Positions 8,891-16,069 of a stretch of 35,824 bases of DNA are shown in pieces. Under the pieces are notes generated by a model. That model searched no databases. It was not told the origin of the DNA and was given only the letters and a program-made list of their open reading frames with translations. Made by a program: the position numbers and the translations under genes. Origin of the DNA: an uncultured Gemmatimonadota bacterium (GTDB lineage Bacteria > Gemmatimonadota > Gemmatimonadetes > Gemmatimonadales > Gemmatimonadaceae); contig CAMLDY010000018.1 of the NCBI GenBank assembly GCA_946478895.1, positions 1-35,824 on the forward strand, written 5' to 3'. How positions within the stretch are numbered: the stretch's first letter is position 1; each line of letters opens with the position of its first letter.

Positions 8891-9567
8891 CCCACGAAGT
8901 CATCAGACATCTACTGGACGATTACGTGACGGGCGATCTCGCCGAGGATGCGCGCGTGCCCGTGGCAGATCACATCGCCGGGTGCGAGACGTGTCGCGTC
9001 GAGGTCGAGGATCTGCGGCGGATTCTGGCGAAGGCGGCGGAGCTGCCGAAGTGGATCGAGCCGCCGCCTGTGGCGTGGCAGAGCATCCGCGCATCGATCC
9101 AGCGCGAGAAGCTGGCAGTGACTGAACGAGAAGAGCGCCGCGTGAGTTGGTGGCAGCGCCCATCGGTGCTGGCAGCATCGATCATCGTTGCAGTCGTGCT
9201 GTCGTCAGGCGGGACCGCGCTCTACATGAACAGTCGCGGCAATGCTCCCGCGCGACCGGTGGCGGCTGCTCCTGTCAGCACCGCGACGCCGGCGACGCTC
9301 GCTGCCTTCACCATCGAGGAGAACAACTATCTGCGCAACGTTGCCGTGCTCCAGGACATGCTGGATCAGCAGGAGGCGTCGCTGGCACCGGAGACCGTCG
9401 CGCAGCTCAAGGCCAGTCTCCGCACAATAGACGAAGCCATTCTCGAGGCGCGGCTCGCCCTCGCTCGCGATCCGGCCAACCAGACGTTGATCGAGATGCT
9501 CTCGGGCACCTACAAGCAGAAGGTGGATCTGCTTCGTCGCACCACCGAGCTGACGCGTGGCAGCTGA
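8887..9567 (+). CDS. Anti-sigma factor with HxxxCxxC zinc-finger motif and one membrane segment
   Basis: 226 residues. The N-terminal anti-sigma domain carries the ZAS motif H29-x3-C33-x2-C36, within DHIAGCETC. A short linker is followed by a single transmembrane helix at about 92-112 (VLAASIIVAVVLSSGGTAL) and an extracytoplasmic helical region with repeated Glu/Leu/Ala (AVLQDMLDQQEASLAPETV). It should bind and silence the sigma factor encoded just upstream, releasing it on an envelope or redox signal. The ATGA overlap with the sigma gene implies translational coupling. The downstream DUF4097 gene begins inside its last codons, so the three form one operon. Confidence 0.9.
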   Translation: MTHEVIRHLLDDYVTGDLAEDARVPVADHIAGCETCRVEVEDLRRILAKAAELPKWIEPPPVAWQSIRASIQREKLAVTEREERRVSWWQRPSVLAASIIVAVVLSSGGTALYMNSRGNAPARPVAAAPVSTATPATLAAFTIEENNYLRNVAVLQDMLDQQEASLAPETVAQLKASLRTIDEAILEARLALARDPANQTLIEMLSGTYKQKVDLLRRTTELTRGS

Positions 9568-10480
9568 CCGGAAGACGCGGCGTCGCCCTCGCCGGGCTTT
9601 CACGCGCCAGTGGTGGATTGTCGCGGTGCTCGCGCTCGCTTTCGCGCCGACGACTTTGTTCGCCCAGAAGAAGGTGGAGCGCCGCCTGGCGCTCGGGATG
9701 GAGGGCGCGATCCGAATCTCCAATATGGTCGGCAGTGTGATTGTCCATGGCTGGAACAAGGACACCGTGCTCGTCCGTGCTGCGCTTGCTTCTGGTGACG
9801 AGCTGCTCAGCGGCGGCGGATATACCGGTGTAAAGATGTTCGTCGAATCGATGAGCGAACGGAATCCCAAGCCATCTCGGCTCGAGGTGTGGGTTCCATC
9901 GCGGGTGAGGCTCTGGATCAAGACGGCCACCGCGAGCATTGATGTGAGCGGGGTTGACGGCGGTCTCGATCTTTATGTCGTGAGCGGCTCGATCGACGTC
10001 GCTGGAAATCCGCGTGAGCTGAATGCCGAAGCGATCGACGGTGACATCCACATCAACGCGACCACTCCGTGGGTGCGGGCGAAGAGCGCGACGGGAACGA
10101 TCGTGTTCCAGGGCGCCAGCGCTGACGCTGCATTCACCACTGTCAGCGGACCGATCAAGGTCACCGGTGGGGTATTCCAGCGCACCAAGATCGAGACGGT
10201 GACGGGACCGGTAACGTTCTCCGGCCATCTGGACCGCAGCGGCGCGTTCGATTTCGACACCCACAGCGGCCCGATCGACATCGCGCTTCCGGATCGCACG
10301 GCGGCAAGCTTCTCGGTCGTCTCGATTGCCGGCAAGATCGTGAACTCGCTCACGAGGGCCGCTGCCGTCGCCGGCCGTTTTGGCCATGGCTCGGAGCTGA
10401 CCACCGAGACGCGCGACGGTGGAGCAAAGGTGACCGTGCGGACGTTCAAGGGGACGGTCACTCTTCGTCGAGGCGGCTGA
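9557..10480 (+). CDS. Exported DUF4097-type beta-strand-repeat (putative adhesin-like) protein
   Basis: 307 residues from a GTG at 9557, overlapping the anti-sigma gene by 11 nt. The first 40 residues are a basic stretch and a signal peptide (WWIVAVLALAFAPTTLFAQ). The rest is a series of short beta strands with repeated small turns, typical of DUF4097: GAIRISNMVGSVIVHGW, ASIDVSGVDGGLDLYVVSG, EAIDGDIHINATT, and the C-terminal TRDGGAKVTVRTFKGTVTL. Proteins of this family form a right-handed beta-helix-like stack. They often sit behind ECF sigma/anti-sigma pairs, but a molecular role is not established. Here it may be the effector or sensor of the regulon. Confidence 0.8.
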   Translation: MAADRKTRRRPRRAFTRQWWIVAVLALAFAPTTLFAQKKVERRLALGMEGAIRISNMVGSVIVHGWNKDTVLVRAALASGDELLSGGGYTGVKMFVESMSERNPKPSRLEVWVPSRVRLWIKTATASIDVSGVDGGLDLYVVSGSIDVAGNPRELNAEAIDGDIHINATTPWVRAKSATGTIVFQGASADAAFTTVSGPIKVTGGVFQRTKIETVTGPVTFSGHLDRSGAFDFDTHSGPIDIALPDRTAASFSVVSIAGKIVNSLTRAAAVAGRFGHGSELTTETRDGGAKVTVRTFKGTVTLRRGG

Positions 10481-10488
10481 GTTGCAAC

Positions 10489-10704
10489 CAAGTGCGAAAA
10501 GAGTAAGGCCGTGGCGGCGAGGTAATAGGGAGGAGGCAGGAGGGGTGCGGTTATTACAGTCTTTCCGCCACCTTTGCGTCACGCGTGCATTCGCCGTTTG
10601 CGGGTGCGATAGTGATCGGTAGGCGGAAAGGATCCAAACGCCCCGCACCTCTCCCACCTCCTCCCAATCACCTCGCACCGTCCACCTTACTGTTCTCGCA
10701 GTGG
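10489..10704. repeat. Long imperfect inverted repeat (about 216 nt, arms about 81-83 nt)
   Basis: The left arm 10489-10569 and the reverse complement of the right arm 10622-10704 align along their whole length. The outer ends are GTGCGAAAAGAGTAAGG against TGCGAGAACAGTAAGG. The middle is GGGAGGAGGCAGGAGGGGTGC against GGGAGGAGGTGGGAGAGGTGC, and the inner ends share CTTTCCGCC exactly. The loop is about 52 nt. The element lies in the 318-nt gap between the DUF4097 gene and the next gene, which has no credible ORF. It resembles a MITE-like or palindromic dispersed repeat; no transposase or target duplication is visible. Confidence 0.7.
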
Positions 10705-10729
10705 ATTCATCTACCTAACTGTTCTCGCA
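10689..10729 (+). repeat. Direct repeat ACTGTTCTCGCA (two copies)
   Basis: ACTGTTCTCGCA occurs at 10689-10700 and again at 10718-10729, a 29-nt period. The first copy is the outer end of the long inverted repeat. The second lies just outside it, 69 nt before the next start codon. It may be a duplicated element terminus or an operator pair. Confidence 0.5.
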
Positions 10730-10798
10730 CCTGGTTCAAACCCTGAAGGCCCCACCGGCATCGTACGTCCGCCAAATGAACCCCTTCAGGAGTATCCC

Positions 10799-11323
10799 AT
10801 GAGAATCACAATGCTCCGCTCCTTCGCGCTCGCCGCTGTGCTCAGTGTCTGCGCAGTCAGCACCGCTCTCGCCGGACCGCCGTGGATCGCGATCGAGTAT
10901 CCCGCCAATCCGTTCGACCAGGATACGCGCGATGCGTTCCTTACGGTGCGCACCTATCATCACGGCGACATCGTCTCAAAGACCGTCACTGGAACAGCCG
11001 AAGGCGTCGTTGACGGCAAGCGTCAGAGCATGCGCCTCGACATTCGCGCTACGTCGCATCCCGGCATGTACGTCGTTCGCTGGCAGAAGCCGGCGACCGG
11101 TCGGTGGGTGCTCGTGATCAACAGCGGCTACCAGGGCACCACCGACGCAACCGCGGTCGTTGAGATCAGTGCGGCGGGCACAGTTGCGAGCGTAAGCGTG
11201 CCGACTCGCGCGATCGCCAACGGCTGGATCTCGCCGCGGCCGGTTGCCGCGTCGGAGATCGACGCGTTGCTGCAGGGAAGAGCGCTGGCGAGCGCAGGAC
11301 TGCAGTACCGCGCCAACCGCTAG
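10799..11323 (+). CDS. Secreted hypothetical protein
   Basis: 174 residues with a Sec signal peptide (about 1-25, ending STALA) and a mature N-terminus GPPWIAIEYPANPFDQ. The remainder looks like a beta-sandwich, with DAFLTVRTYHHGD, SMRLDIRATSHPGMYVVRWQKP and GRWVLVINSGYQG. This gives the impression of an Ig-like or FixH-type fold, but I cannot assign a family. The start is firm: AGGAG lies about 8 nt before the ATG. It sits downstream of the long inverted repeat and ends 3 nt from the convergent LprI-like gene. It is likely periplasmic. Confidence 0.7.
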   Translation: MRITMLRSFALAAVLSVCAVSTALAGPPWIAIEYPANPFDQDTRDAFLTVRTYHHGDIVSKTVTGTAEGVVDGKRQSMRLDIRATSHPGMYVVRWQKPATGRWVLVINSGYQGTTDATAVVEISAAGTVASVSVPTRAIANGWISPRPVAASEIDALLQGRALASAGLQYRANR

Positions 11324-11326
11324 TTG

Positions 11327-12043
11327 TTACTGTCCCCTCAACCCTGCCAGAGTGCGGCGCAGCTCGGCGGTGCGCTTGTCGGAATAATTGGCGAGGCACC
11401 TTGCCACCGAGCGCGCCCACAGCTTGCCCGCACTCTGCGTGTCGGGGCGACAATTCGCGTCGCGCTCGTTCACCCACTCGCGCTGGGTCTGACGGATCCG
11501 CTCCTCGAGCTCGGAGCCACCGGACTTGCGCGCCTGCGCGATGAGCTCCTGATAGGTGCTGTTCAGATCGGCATCATTCGCTACGATCGAACGATTGAGA
11601 CAAGTGCGCTGGTCCGCGGTTGTTGGCGAGTCGCACGGATCTCCTGACGATGGCCGCGCTGACGCCGGAGAACGCTCGAGCGGAACGGTAGTTGGACCAG
11701 ACGCGTCGTTGGCGGTCGTCGGAGCGGTGATCCTCGGACGTGATGTCAACACCGACGGGTTGGTCGCCGGCGGAGACGTGATCACCCGGGAGTCTGCGGG
11801 CCGGTTTTGTGGCGTCTGATCGCTCGTGAGCGTGCTGCTGCCGCTCGTCACCATCGTATTGAGACTATTGTCGGCAGCAGCAGCGGCGGCGGTATTCTTG
11901 TTCGCCTCGGCGAGGTCGTGAAGCAACATCGTGTCCTGCGCGACGGCCGCGACTTCCTTCCCCTTCGTCTCCTTGCGGCAAGCCGCGACGCTCGCCGCGA
12001 TAGCGAGTATCAAAACGATCGAAAGGCGGGGGAAAACTTTCAT
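11327..12043 (-). CDS. Lipoprotein with LprI/DUF1311-like C-terminal domain
   Basis: 238 residues from ATG 12043; 38 extra upstream codons lack signal-peptide character and are excluded. A lipoprotein signal ends SVAAC, giving lipidation at Cys22. A long disordered linker rich in Ser, Thr, Pro and Ala follows to about residue 135. The C-terminal domain (about 140-235) has the DUF1311/LprI pattern. Two Cys flank the first helix (PCDS, RTCLN), then D-x-x-LN-x-x-Y, then a QREWVNERDANC helix and a final RCLANYSDKRTAELR. Family members include a mycobacterial lysozyme inhibitor, so a lysozyme-inhibitor or protein-binding role in the envelope is possible but not shown. It is convergent with the preceding gene. 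Confidence 0.8.
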   Translation of the reverse strand: MKVFPRLSIVLILAIAASVAACRKETKGKEVAAVAQDTMLLHDLAEANKNTAAAAAADNSLNTMVTSGSSTLTSDQTPQNRPADSRVITSPPATNPSVLTSRPRITAPTTANDASGPTTVPLERSPASARPSSGDPCDSPTTADQRTCLNRSIVANDADLNSTYQELIAQARKSGGSELEERIRQTQREWVNERDANCRPDTQSAGKLWARSVARCLANYSDKRTAELRRTLAGLRGQ

Positions 12044-12111
12044 GTGCGCCTGGACAGTGTGAGCCCTGCTAACGCGCAGACCGTGTGCCAGCAGTGGGCA
12101 GGGTCTCTCCG

Positions 12112-12117
12112 AAGTAT
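12112..12117 (-). promoter_or_regulatory. Candidate -10 element for the LprI-like lipoprotein gene
   Basis: On the minus strand TGCATATACT gives an extended -10 (TATACT), about 68 nt before the ATG at 12043. A TTGCAA about 19 nt further upstream could serve as -35, but the spacing is long. The implied 5' leader contains a GCCCTGC/GCAGGG-type inverted repeat. The 128-nt divergent gap 12044-12171 otherwise holds nothing recognisable. Confidence 0.35.
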
Positions 12118-12171
12118 ATGCAGTTGACGCGACATCGTTGCAGATTTCCAGTGACATTGCCTGGGGCGTGA

Positions 12172-12417
12172 ATGGAGCGGCAGCTGCCGGAGCTCAATAC
12201 CGTAATAAGGACCTTCGCCAACGAGGTCGAGGCGCACGTCGCGCAGGCCGTGCTGGATGCAAACGGCATCGACTCGAACCTGATACGCGACGACGCGGGC
12301 GGGATGATGCCGTGGCTCCAATGGCTGCATCCGATCCGACTCGTTGTTCGCGAAGCGGACAGTCTGGAGGCCGTTGAGATACTAGACACTCCGCCGGGTC
12401 CGGCACTCCTCCCCTGA
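12172..12417 (+). CDS. DUF2007-family small protein
   Basis: 81 residues. The pattern is that of DUF2007 (putative signal-transducing) proteins. A first strand-helix unit (NTVIRTFANEVEAHVAQAVLDANGID) leads to an acidic turn (LIRDDAGGMMPW) and a second strand with IRLVVREADSLEAVEIL. These ferredoxin-like single-domain proteins resemble PII-type folds, but their partners are unknown. Acceptable start ATG at 12172, with GGGGCG-type purines just upstream and no strong ribosome site. It is divergent from the lipoprotein gene and lies 43 nt before the dipeptidase, possibly co-transcribed with it. Confidence 0.75.
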   Translation: MERQLPELNTVIRTFANEVEAHVAQAVLDANGIDSNLIRDDAGGMMPWLQWLHPIRLVVREADSLEAVEILDTPPGPALLP

Positions 12418-12460
12418 ATACCGACTGCACCGGGCCGCCTTCACGCTTACCTTAGGCGCC

Positions 12461-13732
12461 ATGCATTTGCATTCTTCCCGTGCCGATCGCGGTGCGCTCC
12501 GCGTTCTCGGTGTACTGATCGCCCTCGCCATCGCATCACTCCCCGCTTACGGACAATCGCCGGCACCAAGCGCCAACGATCTCGAGAGAGCGAAACGCGT
12601 TTTGCGGCAAACTCCCCTCATCGATGGCCATAACGATCTGCCGTGGCGCATCCGTGAAGACTCGATCGCGCGCGGCAATGTCGACGCGTACGACTTGCGA
12701 AAGCGCACTCCCGGCCACACCGATCTCGATCGACTGAAGCAGGGAATGGTCGGCGCGCAGTTCTGGTCGGTGTATACACCGGGCGAGTATCCGGATTCCG
12801 GCTATGCCCGCGTCGAGCTCGAGCAAATCGACATCGCGCGGCGGATGATTGCGAAATATCCCGATCGTCTCGCGCTTGCTCTGAGTGCCGAAGACATCCG
12901 GCGCGACTTCAAACAGGGCAGGATCGGCTCCTTGCTTGGCCTCGAGGGCGGCCATGCGATCGAGAATTCGCTCGGCGCGTTGCGCGCGTACTACGACCTC
13001 GGCGTGCGCTACATGACCCTTACTCACAACGTGACCCTCGCGTGGGCGGATGCGGCGCTCGATTCGGCAAGGCATGGCGGGCTGACCGCGTTCGGCGACA
13101 GCGTGGTTCGCGAGATGAATCGGCTCGGCATGCTGGTGGATCTCTCGCACGTGTCACCCGGCACGATGAGCGACGCGCTCAACGTGACGCAGGCACCGGT
13201 GATCTTCTCGCATTCCGGAGCGCGCGCGCTGGTGGATGTCGCCCGCAACGTGCCGGATTCGATCCTGCGACGCATCACGACCAACGGAGGGATCGTGATG
13301 GTTCCGTTCGTCACCGGCTTCGTCTCCCCGGCGGTCCAGCTGTACGAGCAGTCGACTCGCCCGCTGATCACCGATCTCGAGAAGAAATACGGCAGCGACA
13401 CCGCGGCAATCACGCGCGAGGTCAAGCAGTGGCGCGCGAGCCACCCGCAGCCGCGCGCGACACTATCCCAGGTCGCCGATCAGATCGACTATGTGCGCAA
13501 GGTGGCGGGCGTGGATCACGTCGGAATCGGGAGCGACTTCGACGGGATCACGGAAGTAGTGGAGGGACTCGAGGACGTCTCGACTTTCCCGGCACTTTTT
13601 GCGGAGCTCGCGAGACGCGGCTGGTCGGACGGCGATCTACGAAAACTCGCTGGAGAGAATCTGCTGAGAGTCTTTACGCAGGCCGAAGCAGTTGCGCATC
13701 GACTGCAGAGGGAGCAACAAAAAGCGAACTGA
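12461..13732 (+). CDS. Membrane dipeptidase (peptidase family M19), exported
   Basis: 423 residues with an N-terminal signal (LGVLIALAIASLPAYGQ, about 15-31). Renal-dipeptidase landmarks are all present: H57-x-D59 in DGHNDLPW, the bridging Glu162 in LLGLEGGHAIE, His230 in VDLSHVS, His251 in IFSHSGARAL, and Asp359 in GIGSDFDG. These ligands form the binuclear zinc site that cleaves dipeptides, including D-amino-acid C-termini. The protein should be periplasmic or lipoprotein-like and serve peptide scavenging. The C-terminus GENLLRVFTQAE is the usual end of the family. A TACCTT 7 nt before the ATG could be a -10 box of a leaderless promoter, but the -35 is poor. Confidence 0.95.
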   Translation: MHLHSSRADRGALRVLGVLIALAIASLPAYGQSPAPSANDLERAKRVLRQTPLIDGHNDLPWRIREDSIARGNVDAYDLRKRTPGHTDLDRLKQGMVGAQFWSVYTPGEYPDSGYARVELEQIDIARRMIAKYPDRLALALSAEDIRRDFKQGRIGSLLGLEGGHAIENSLGALRAYYDLGVRYMTLTHNVTLAWADAALDSARHGGLTAFGDSVVREMNRLGMLVDLSHVSPGTMSDALNVTQAPVIFSHSGARALVDVARNVPDSILRRITTNGGIVMVPFVTGFVSPAVQLYEQSTRPLITDLEKKYGSDTAAITREVKQWRASHPQPRATLSQVADQIDYVRKVAGVDHVGIGSDFDGITEVVEGLEDVSTFPALFAELARRGWSDGDLRKLAGENLLRVFTQAEAVAHRLQREQQKAN

Positions 13733-13741
13733 GTAAGGTGG

Positions 13742-14185
13742 TCACCTGCTCGCTCTTGTTGTGCGCCGAGTCATCACAACCGCGCTTTCCGGACACGCAC
13801 CCTGAAATTCAGCCGATGACTCGAGGGCGGCGGGCACCGCGGCGCGGCTGGCGCGCGTGAAGCCGAAGCGCGGGAAATAGTCCTCGGCTGTAGTAGTGAG
13901 GAGGTAAACGTCGTCTACACCTTCCCGCTCCGCGCGCTCGAGCGCCTGTTCAACCAGTTGACGGCCCACTCCCGTACCGCGATGGTCCGCCGCGACAACC
14001 GCTGAGCGCAGCAGCGCAGCCGAATCGAACGTCTCCAGGCCCACCGCGCCGACGACAACACCTTCGTCGTCGGCAACGAGAAATCCCGCGAAGCTGCCGC
14101 GAACGCCGTCCCGGGGAAGGTCGTTCGCAGCGAGCAAGCTCTCTACGGCAGCTAAATCAGCGGGACTGGCATCTCGAATCTTCAC
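13742..14185 (-). CDS. arsN2: ArsN2-like GNAT acetyltransferase
   Basis: About 147 residues. The GTG at 14185 is chosen because GGGAGG lies 5 nt upstream; an earlier frame start at 14230 would overlap arsM. GNAT motif A is AALLRSAVVAADHRGTGVGRQLVEQAL, with the R-G-x-G-x-G acetyl-CoA loop. It is followed by DDVYLLTTTAEDYFPRFGF and the ArsN2-type C-terminus EFQGACPESAVVMTRR. The close match to the arsenic-resistance ArsN2 pattern, and the position 20 nt behind arsM in an arsR operon, support this assignment. The acetyl acceptor is less certain: related ArsN1 enzymes acetylate phosphinothricin-like or trivalent organoarsenicals. Confidence 0.82.
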   Translation of the reverse strand: MKIRDASPADLAAVESLLAANDLPRDGVRGSFAGFLVADDEGVVVGAVGLETFDSAALLRSAVVAADHRGTGVGRQLVEQALERAEREGVDDVYLLTTTAEDYFPRFGFTRASRAAVPAALESSAEFQGACPESAVVMTRRTTRASR

Positions 14186-14205
14186 CTTCACCTCCCTGCC
14201 TGCGA

Positions 14206-15066
14206 TCAGCAGCACTCGGGGCCGCAACACTTCGCTGCCGGCTTCACCGCGCGCACGAACGCGCCCATGAACTTCCCGTCAATCTCGGCTGCGAGCCTCG
14301 CTGCGTCGAGACCGGAGCCCTCGAGGAATGCCGCCGCGTCGGCGGCTTTGTAGATCCGGGTCGGTGTGATGGAAGGCTTCGCGAACCCGGCGCTGCGCAG
14401 CATCGACTTGAATTCCTGCTCCTCCAACGCGCCCGCGACGCAGCCGAGCCACAGCTCCATGCTCGTCCTGACTTCACGCGGGACGTCGCCGCGCACCACG
14501 ACGTCGGACACGGCAAACCTGCCGCCTGGCTTGAGAACACGGAATGCCTCGCTCAGCACCTTGTTCTTGTCTGCCGCGAGGTTGATGACGCAATTCGAGA
14601 TGATCACGTCAACCGAGGCATCCGGGAGGGGAATCTGCTCGATGTCACCCTTGAGAAACTCGACGTTTTCGGCGCGCGCCCGCCGCTTGTTTTCATTTGC
14701 GAGCGCGAGCATTTCGTCGGTCATGTCGAGGCCGTATGCCTTTCCGGTCGGGCCGACCCTTTTGGCAGACAGGAGCACATCGATTCCGCCGCCTGAGCCG
14801 AGGTCGAGAACGGTCTCGCCCTCCTTCAGGGTGGCGAGCGCGGTGGGATTCCCGCACCCGAGAGATGCCAAAACCGCCTCTGCGGGAATGCCTGCTTTCT
14901 GTTTCTCGTCGTAAAGGTCGGACGTGATTGGATCCCAGGTCGCAGTCGTCGTGCCGCAACAAGCGCTCGAGCCGCAGCAACTGCTTGCGGTAGCGCCGTC
15001 GGTTACGCGAAGGGCTGCCTGTCCATACCTCTCTTTGACACTGGCCTTCAGGGTTGCATCGCTCAT
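14206..15066 (-). CDS. arsM: Arsenite S-adenosylmethionine methyltransferase
   Basis: 286 residues from ATG 15066, preceded by a strong AGGAGGAG site. Longer readings start inside the operator. SAM-binding motif I is VLDLGSGGGIDVLL (about 87-100). The three cysteines that bind As(III) in characterised ArsM are all present: C71 in LGCGNP, C159 in SNCVINL and C209 in WLGCVAGAL. The enzyme methylates arsenite to mono-, di- and trimethyl forms, so it detoxifies or volatilises arsenic. Two unusual Cys clusters flank the core: CC at 30-31 and 36-37, and CCGPECC at the extreme C-terminus. They could pre-bind arsenic or another thiophilic metal. No arsB, acr3 or arsC is in the window. Confidence 0.95.
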   Translation of the reverse strand: MSDATLKASVKERYGQAALRVTDGATASSCCGSSACCGTTTATWDPITSDLYDEKQKAGIPAEAVLASLGCGNPTALATLKEGETVLDLGSGGGIDVLLSAKRVGPTGKAYGLDMTDEMLALANENKRRARAENVEFLKGDIEQIPLPDASVDVIISNCVINLAADKNKVLSEAFRVLKPGGRFAVSDVVVRGDVPREVRTSMELWLGCVAGALEEQEFKSMLRSAGFAKPSITPTRIYKAADAAAFLEGSGLDAARLAAEIDGKFMGAFVRAVKPAAKCCGPECC

Positions 15067-15076
15067 CGCTCCTCCT

Positions 15077-15092
15077 AACAAGATTTCTTGAT
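15077..15092 (-). promoter_or_regulatory. ArsR-type operator upstream of arsM
   Basis: On the plus strand AACAAGATTTCTTGAT, that is CAA-N6-TTGAT, fits one full half of the ATCAA-N6-TTGAT site described for several ArsR repressors. It lies in the 43-nt gap between the arsR stop and the arsM ribosome site, about 10 nt before the ATG. An A8 run (15102-15109; U8 in the transcript) follows the arsR stop and could reduce read-through. Confidence 0.55.
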
Positions 15093-15109
15093 ATGTTGGT
15101 GAAAAAAAA

Positions 15110-15433
15110 TCAGTCACAGCAGGCAGCAGCGAATCGACCGGTCGCGCGGGGCTTCATCGCTGCAATCAGCGTCTCCATTTCCTCGAACGCGGCGGGCTCC
15201 AGCTCGTAGTGCACCCAGCGCCCATCCTTCCGGTCGCGAACGATCCCCGCATCGCGCAGAACGCGGAGATGGAAGGAAAGCCGAGACTGCGCGGCATCGA
15301 GCGAGTCGGTAAGCTCACACACACACCGTTCGCCCTTTCGGAGCAGCTCGACTATGTCCAGTCGGGTTTCGTCCGACAGCGCATGAAAGAGCTCCACGGC
15401 CCGCTCGGTCCGGGAATGAATCGCAGTAGCCAT
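15110..15433 (-). CDS. arsR: ArsR/SmtB-family metalloregulator
   Basis: 107 residues with the winged-helix fold: ALSDETRLDIVELLRKG, then ERCVCEL with C37-x-C39, then the recognition helix SRLSFHLRVLRDAGIV and wing DRKDGRWVHYEL. The CVC in the first HTH helix is the As(III)-binding pair of classical ArsR. A further vicinal pair C105-C106 at the C-terminus could supply a third ligand. It should repress its own promoter and arsM until arsenite binds. The start ATG lies 6 nt after a -10 hexamer, so the message is probably leaderless. The arsR gene follows the DUF1775 gene by 30 nt on the same strand. Confidence 0.93.
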   Translation of the reverse strand: MATAIHSRTERAVELFHALSDETRLDIVELLRKGERCVCELTDSLDAAQSRLSFHLRVLRDAGIVRDRKDGRWVHYELEPAAFEEMETLIAAMKPRATGRFAAACCD

Positions 15434-15439
15434 GGACTC

Positions 15440-15467
15440 AATATATCAAGAAAAGTTGGTGCGTCAA
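15440..15467 (-). promoter_or_regulatory. arsR promoter with embedded ArsR operator
   Basis: On the minus strand TTGACG (15467-15462) and TATATT (15445-15440) are separated by 16 nt, with six nt left before the ATG at 15433. The operator-like sequence ATCAA-N6-TTG (plus strand 15445-15460) fills the spacer and overlaps the -10, an arrangement expected for repression. The -35 overlaps the stop codon of the upstream DUF1775 gene. Confidence 0.7.
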
Positions 15468-16069
15468 GATTGGGTAGTTTGACCGCTGCTTCCAGGCCTC
15501 AGAGCGATACCCAAGGCCGTGAGCGCTATCAGGAGCGCTATAATCGAGATGTAGAGCGAGCTCCTGGAAACTTTCATCGGCATCGCGACCGCGTGCGCGG
15601 TGGATACCAGGGTCGAGGACACAGGCGTTTTCGCGGCGGTGTCCGGGTCGGTCCAGTGCACTGTGTCGCCATTCGCGTACGTCTGAATCGTGGGCCAAAT
15701 CAGCCGCACGCTGTCTTTCGGATTGACCGCTATGAACGGGAATTCGATGAACCGCTCCTTCGGCAGGCGGCCCGTCCAGACCGCGCCGATGATCCGCTCT
15801 GCCGTGTCGGTAAGCACCTGAAGATTCCAGCCCGCGACATCCCCGAAGGACACCACGCGCAGCCCCGGAGGAAAGTGGAGCTCGACACGGGTGGTCGGAA
15901 CGTCACGCTCGTTGGGGACGCGCAGAACGTATTTCTCGTACGCGCCCGGCGACGATGTCTTCGGAAAGACTACCGCGTGCGCCAATGCAACAGACGGAAC
16001 CGTGATGAGCGTCGCAACCAGTATCAGCTGCGCCCTCCTTCTCGACTGCGACGGCGAGAGCGTTTTCAA
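15464..16069 (-). CDS. ycnI: YcnI/DUF1775-family copper-associated protein
   Basis: 201 residues. The signal peptide (about 9-30) ends VALA, so the mature protein begins at His31 (HAVVFPKTSSPGAYEKY). This matches family members whose N-terminal His binds Cu(II). The beta-sandwich continues with YVLRVPNERDVPTTRVELHFP, then WTGRLPKERFIEFPF and IWPTIQTYANGDTVHWTDP; the late Trp is placed like the conserved Trp of the YcnI copper site. A C-terminal transmembrane helix (about 173-192) ends in a short polar tail. The start overlaps the CopC-CopD stop by 4 nt, so the two are co-translated. Role: extracytoplasmic copper binding and hand-over. Confidence 0.88.
   Translation of the reverse strand: MKTLSPSQSRRRAQLILVATLITVPSVALAHAVVFPKTSSPGAYEKYVLRVPNERDVPTTRVELHFPPGLRVVSFGDVAGWNLQVLTDTAERIIGAVWTGRLPKERFIEFPFIAVNPKDSVRLIWPTIQTYANGDTVHWTDPDTAAKTPVSSTLVSTAHAVAMPMKVSRSSLYISIIALLIALTALGIALRPGSSGQTTQS

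Noticed and set aside
9205..9939. 244-codon minus-strand frame across the anti-sigma and DUF4097 genes
   Set aside because: It spans two well-supported plus-strand genes and shows only shadow composition.
13042..13860. 272-codon plus-strand frame overlapping the dipeptidase and arsN2
   Set aside because: Arg-rich shadow of the M19 gene in another frame, with no domain.
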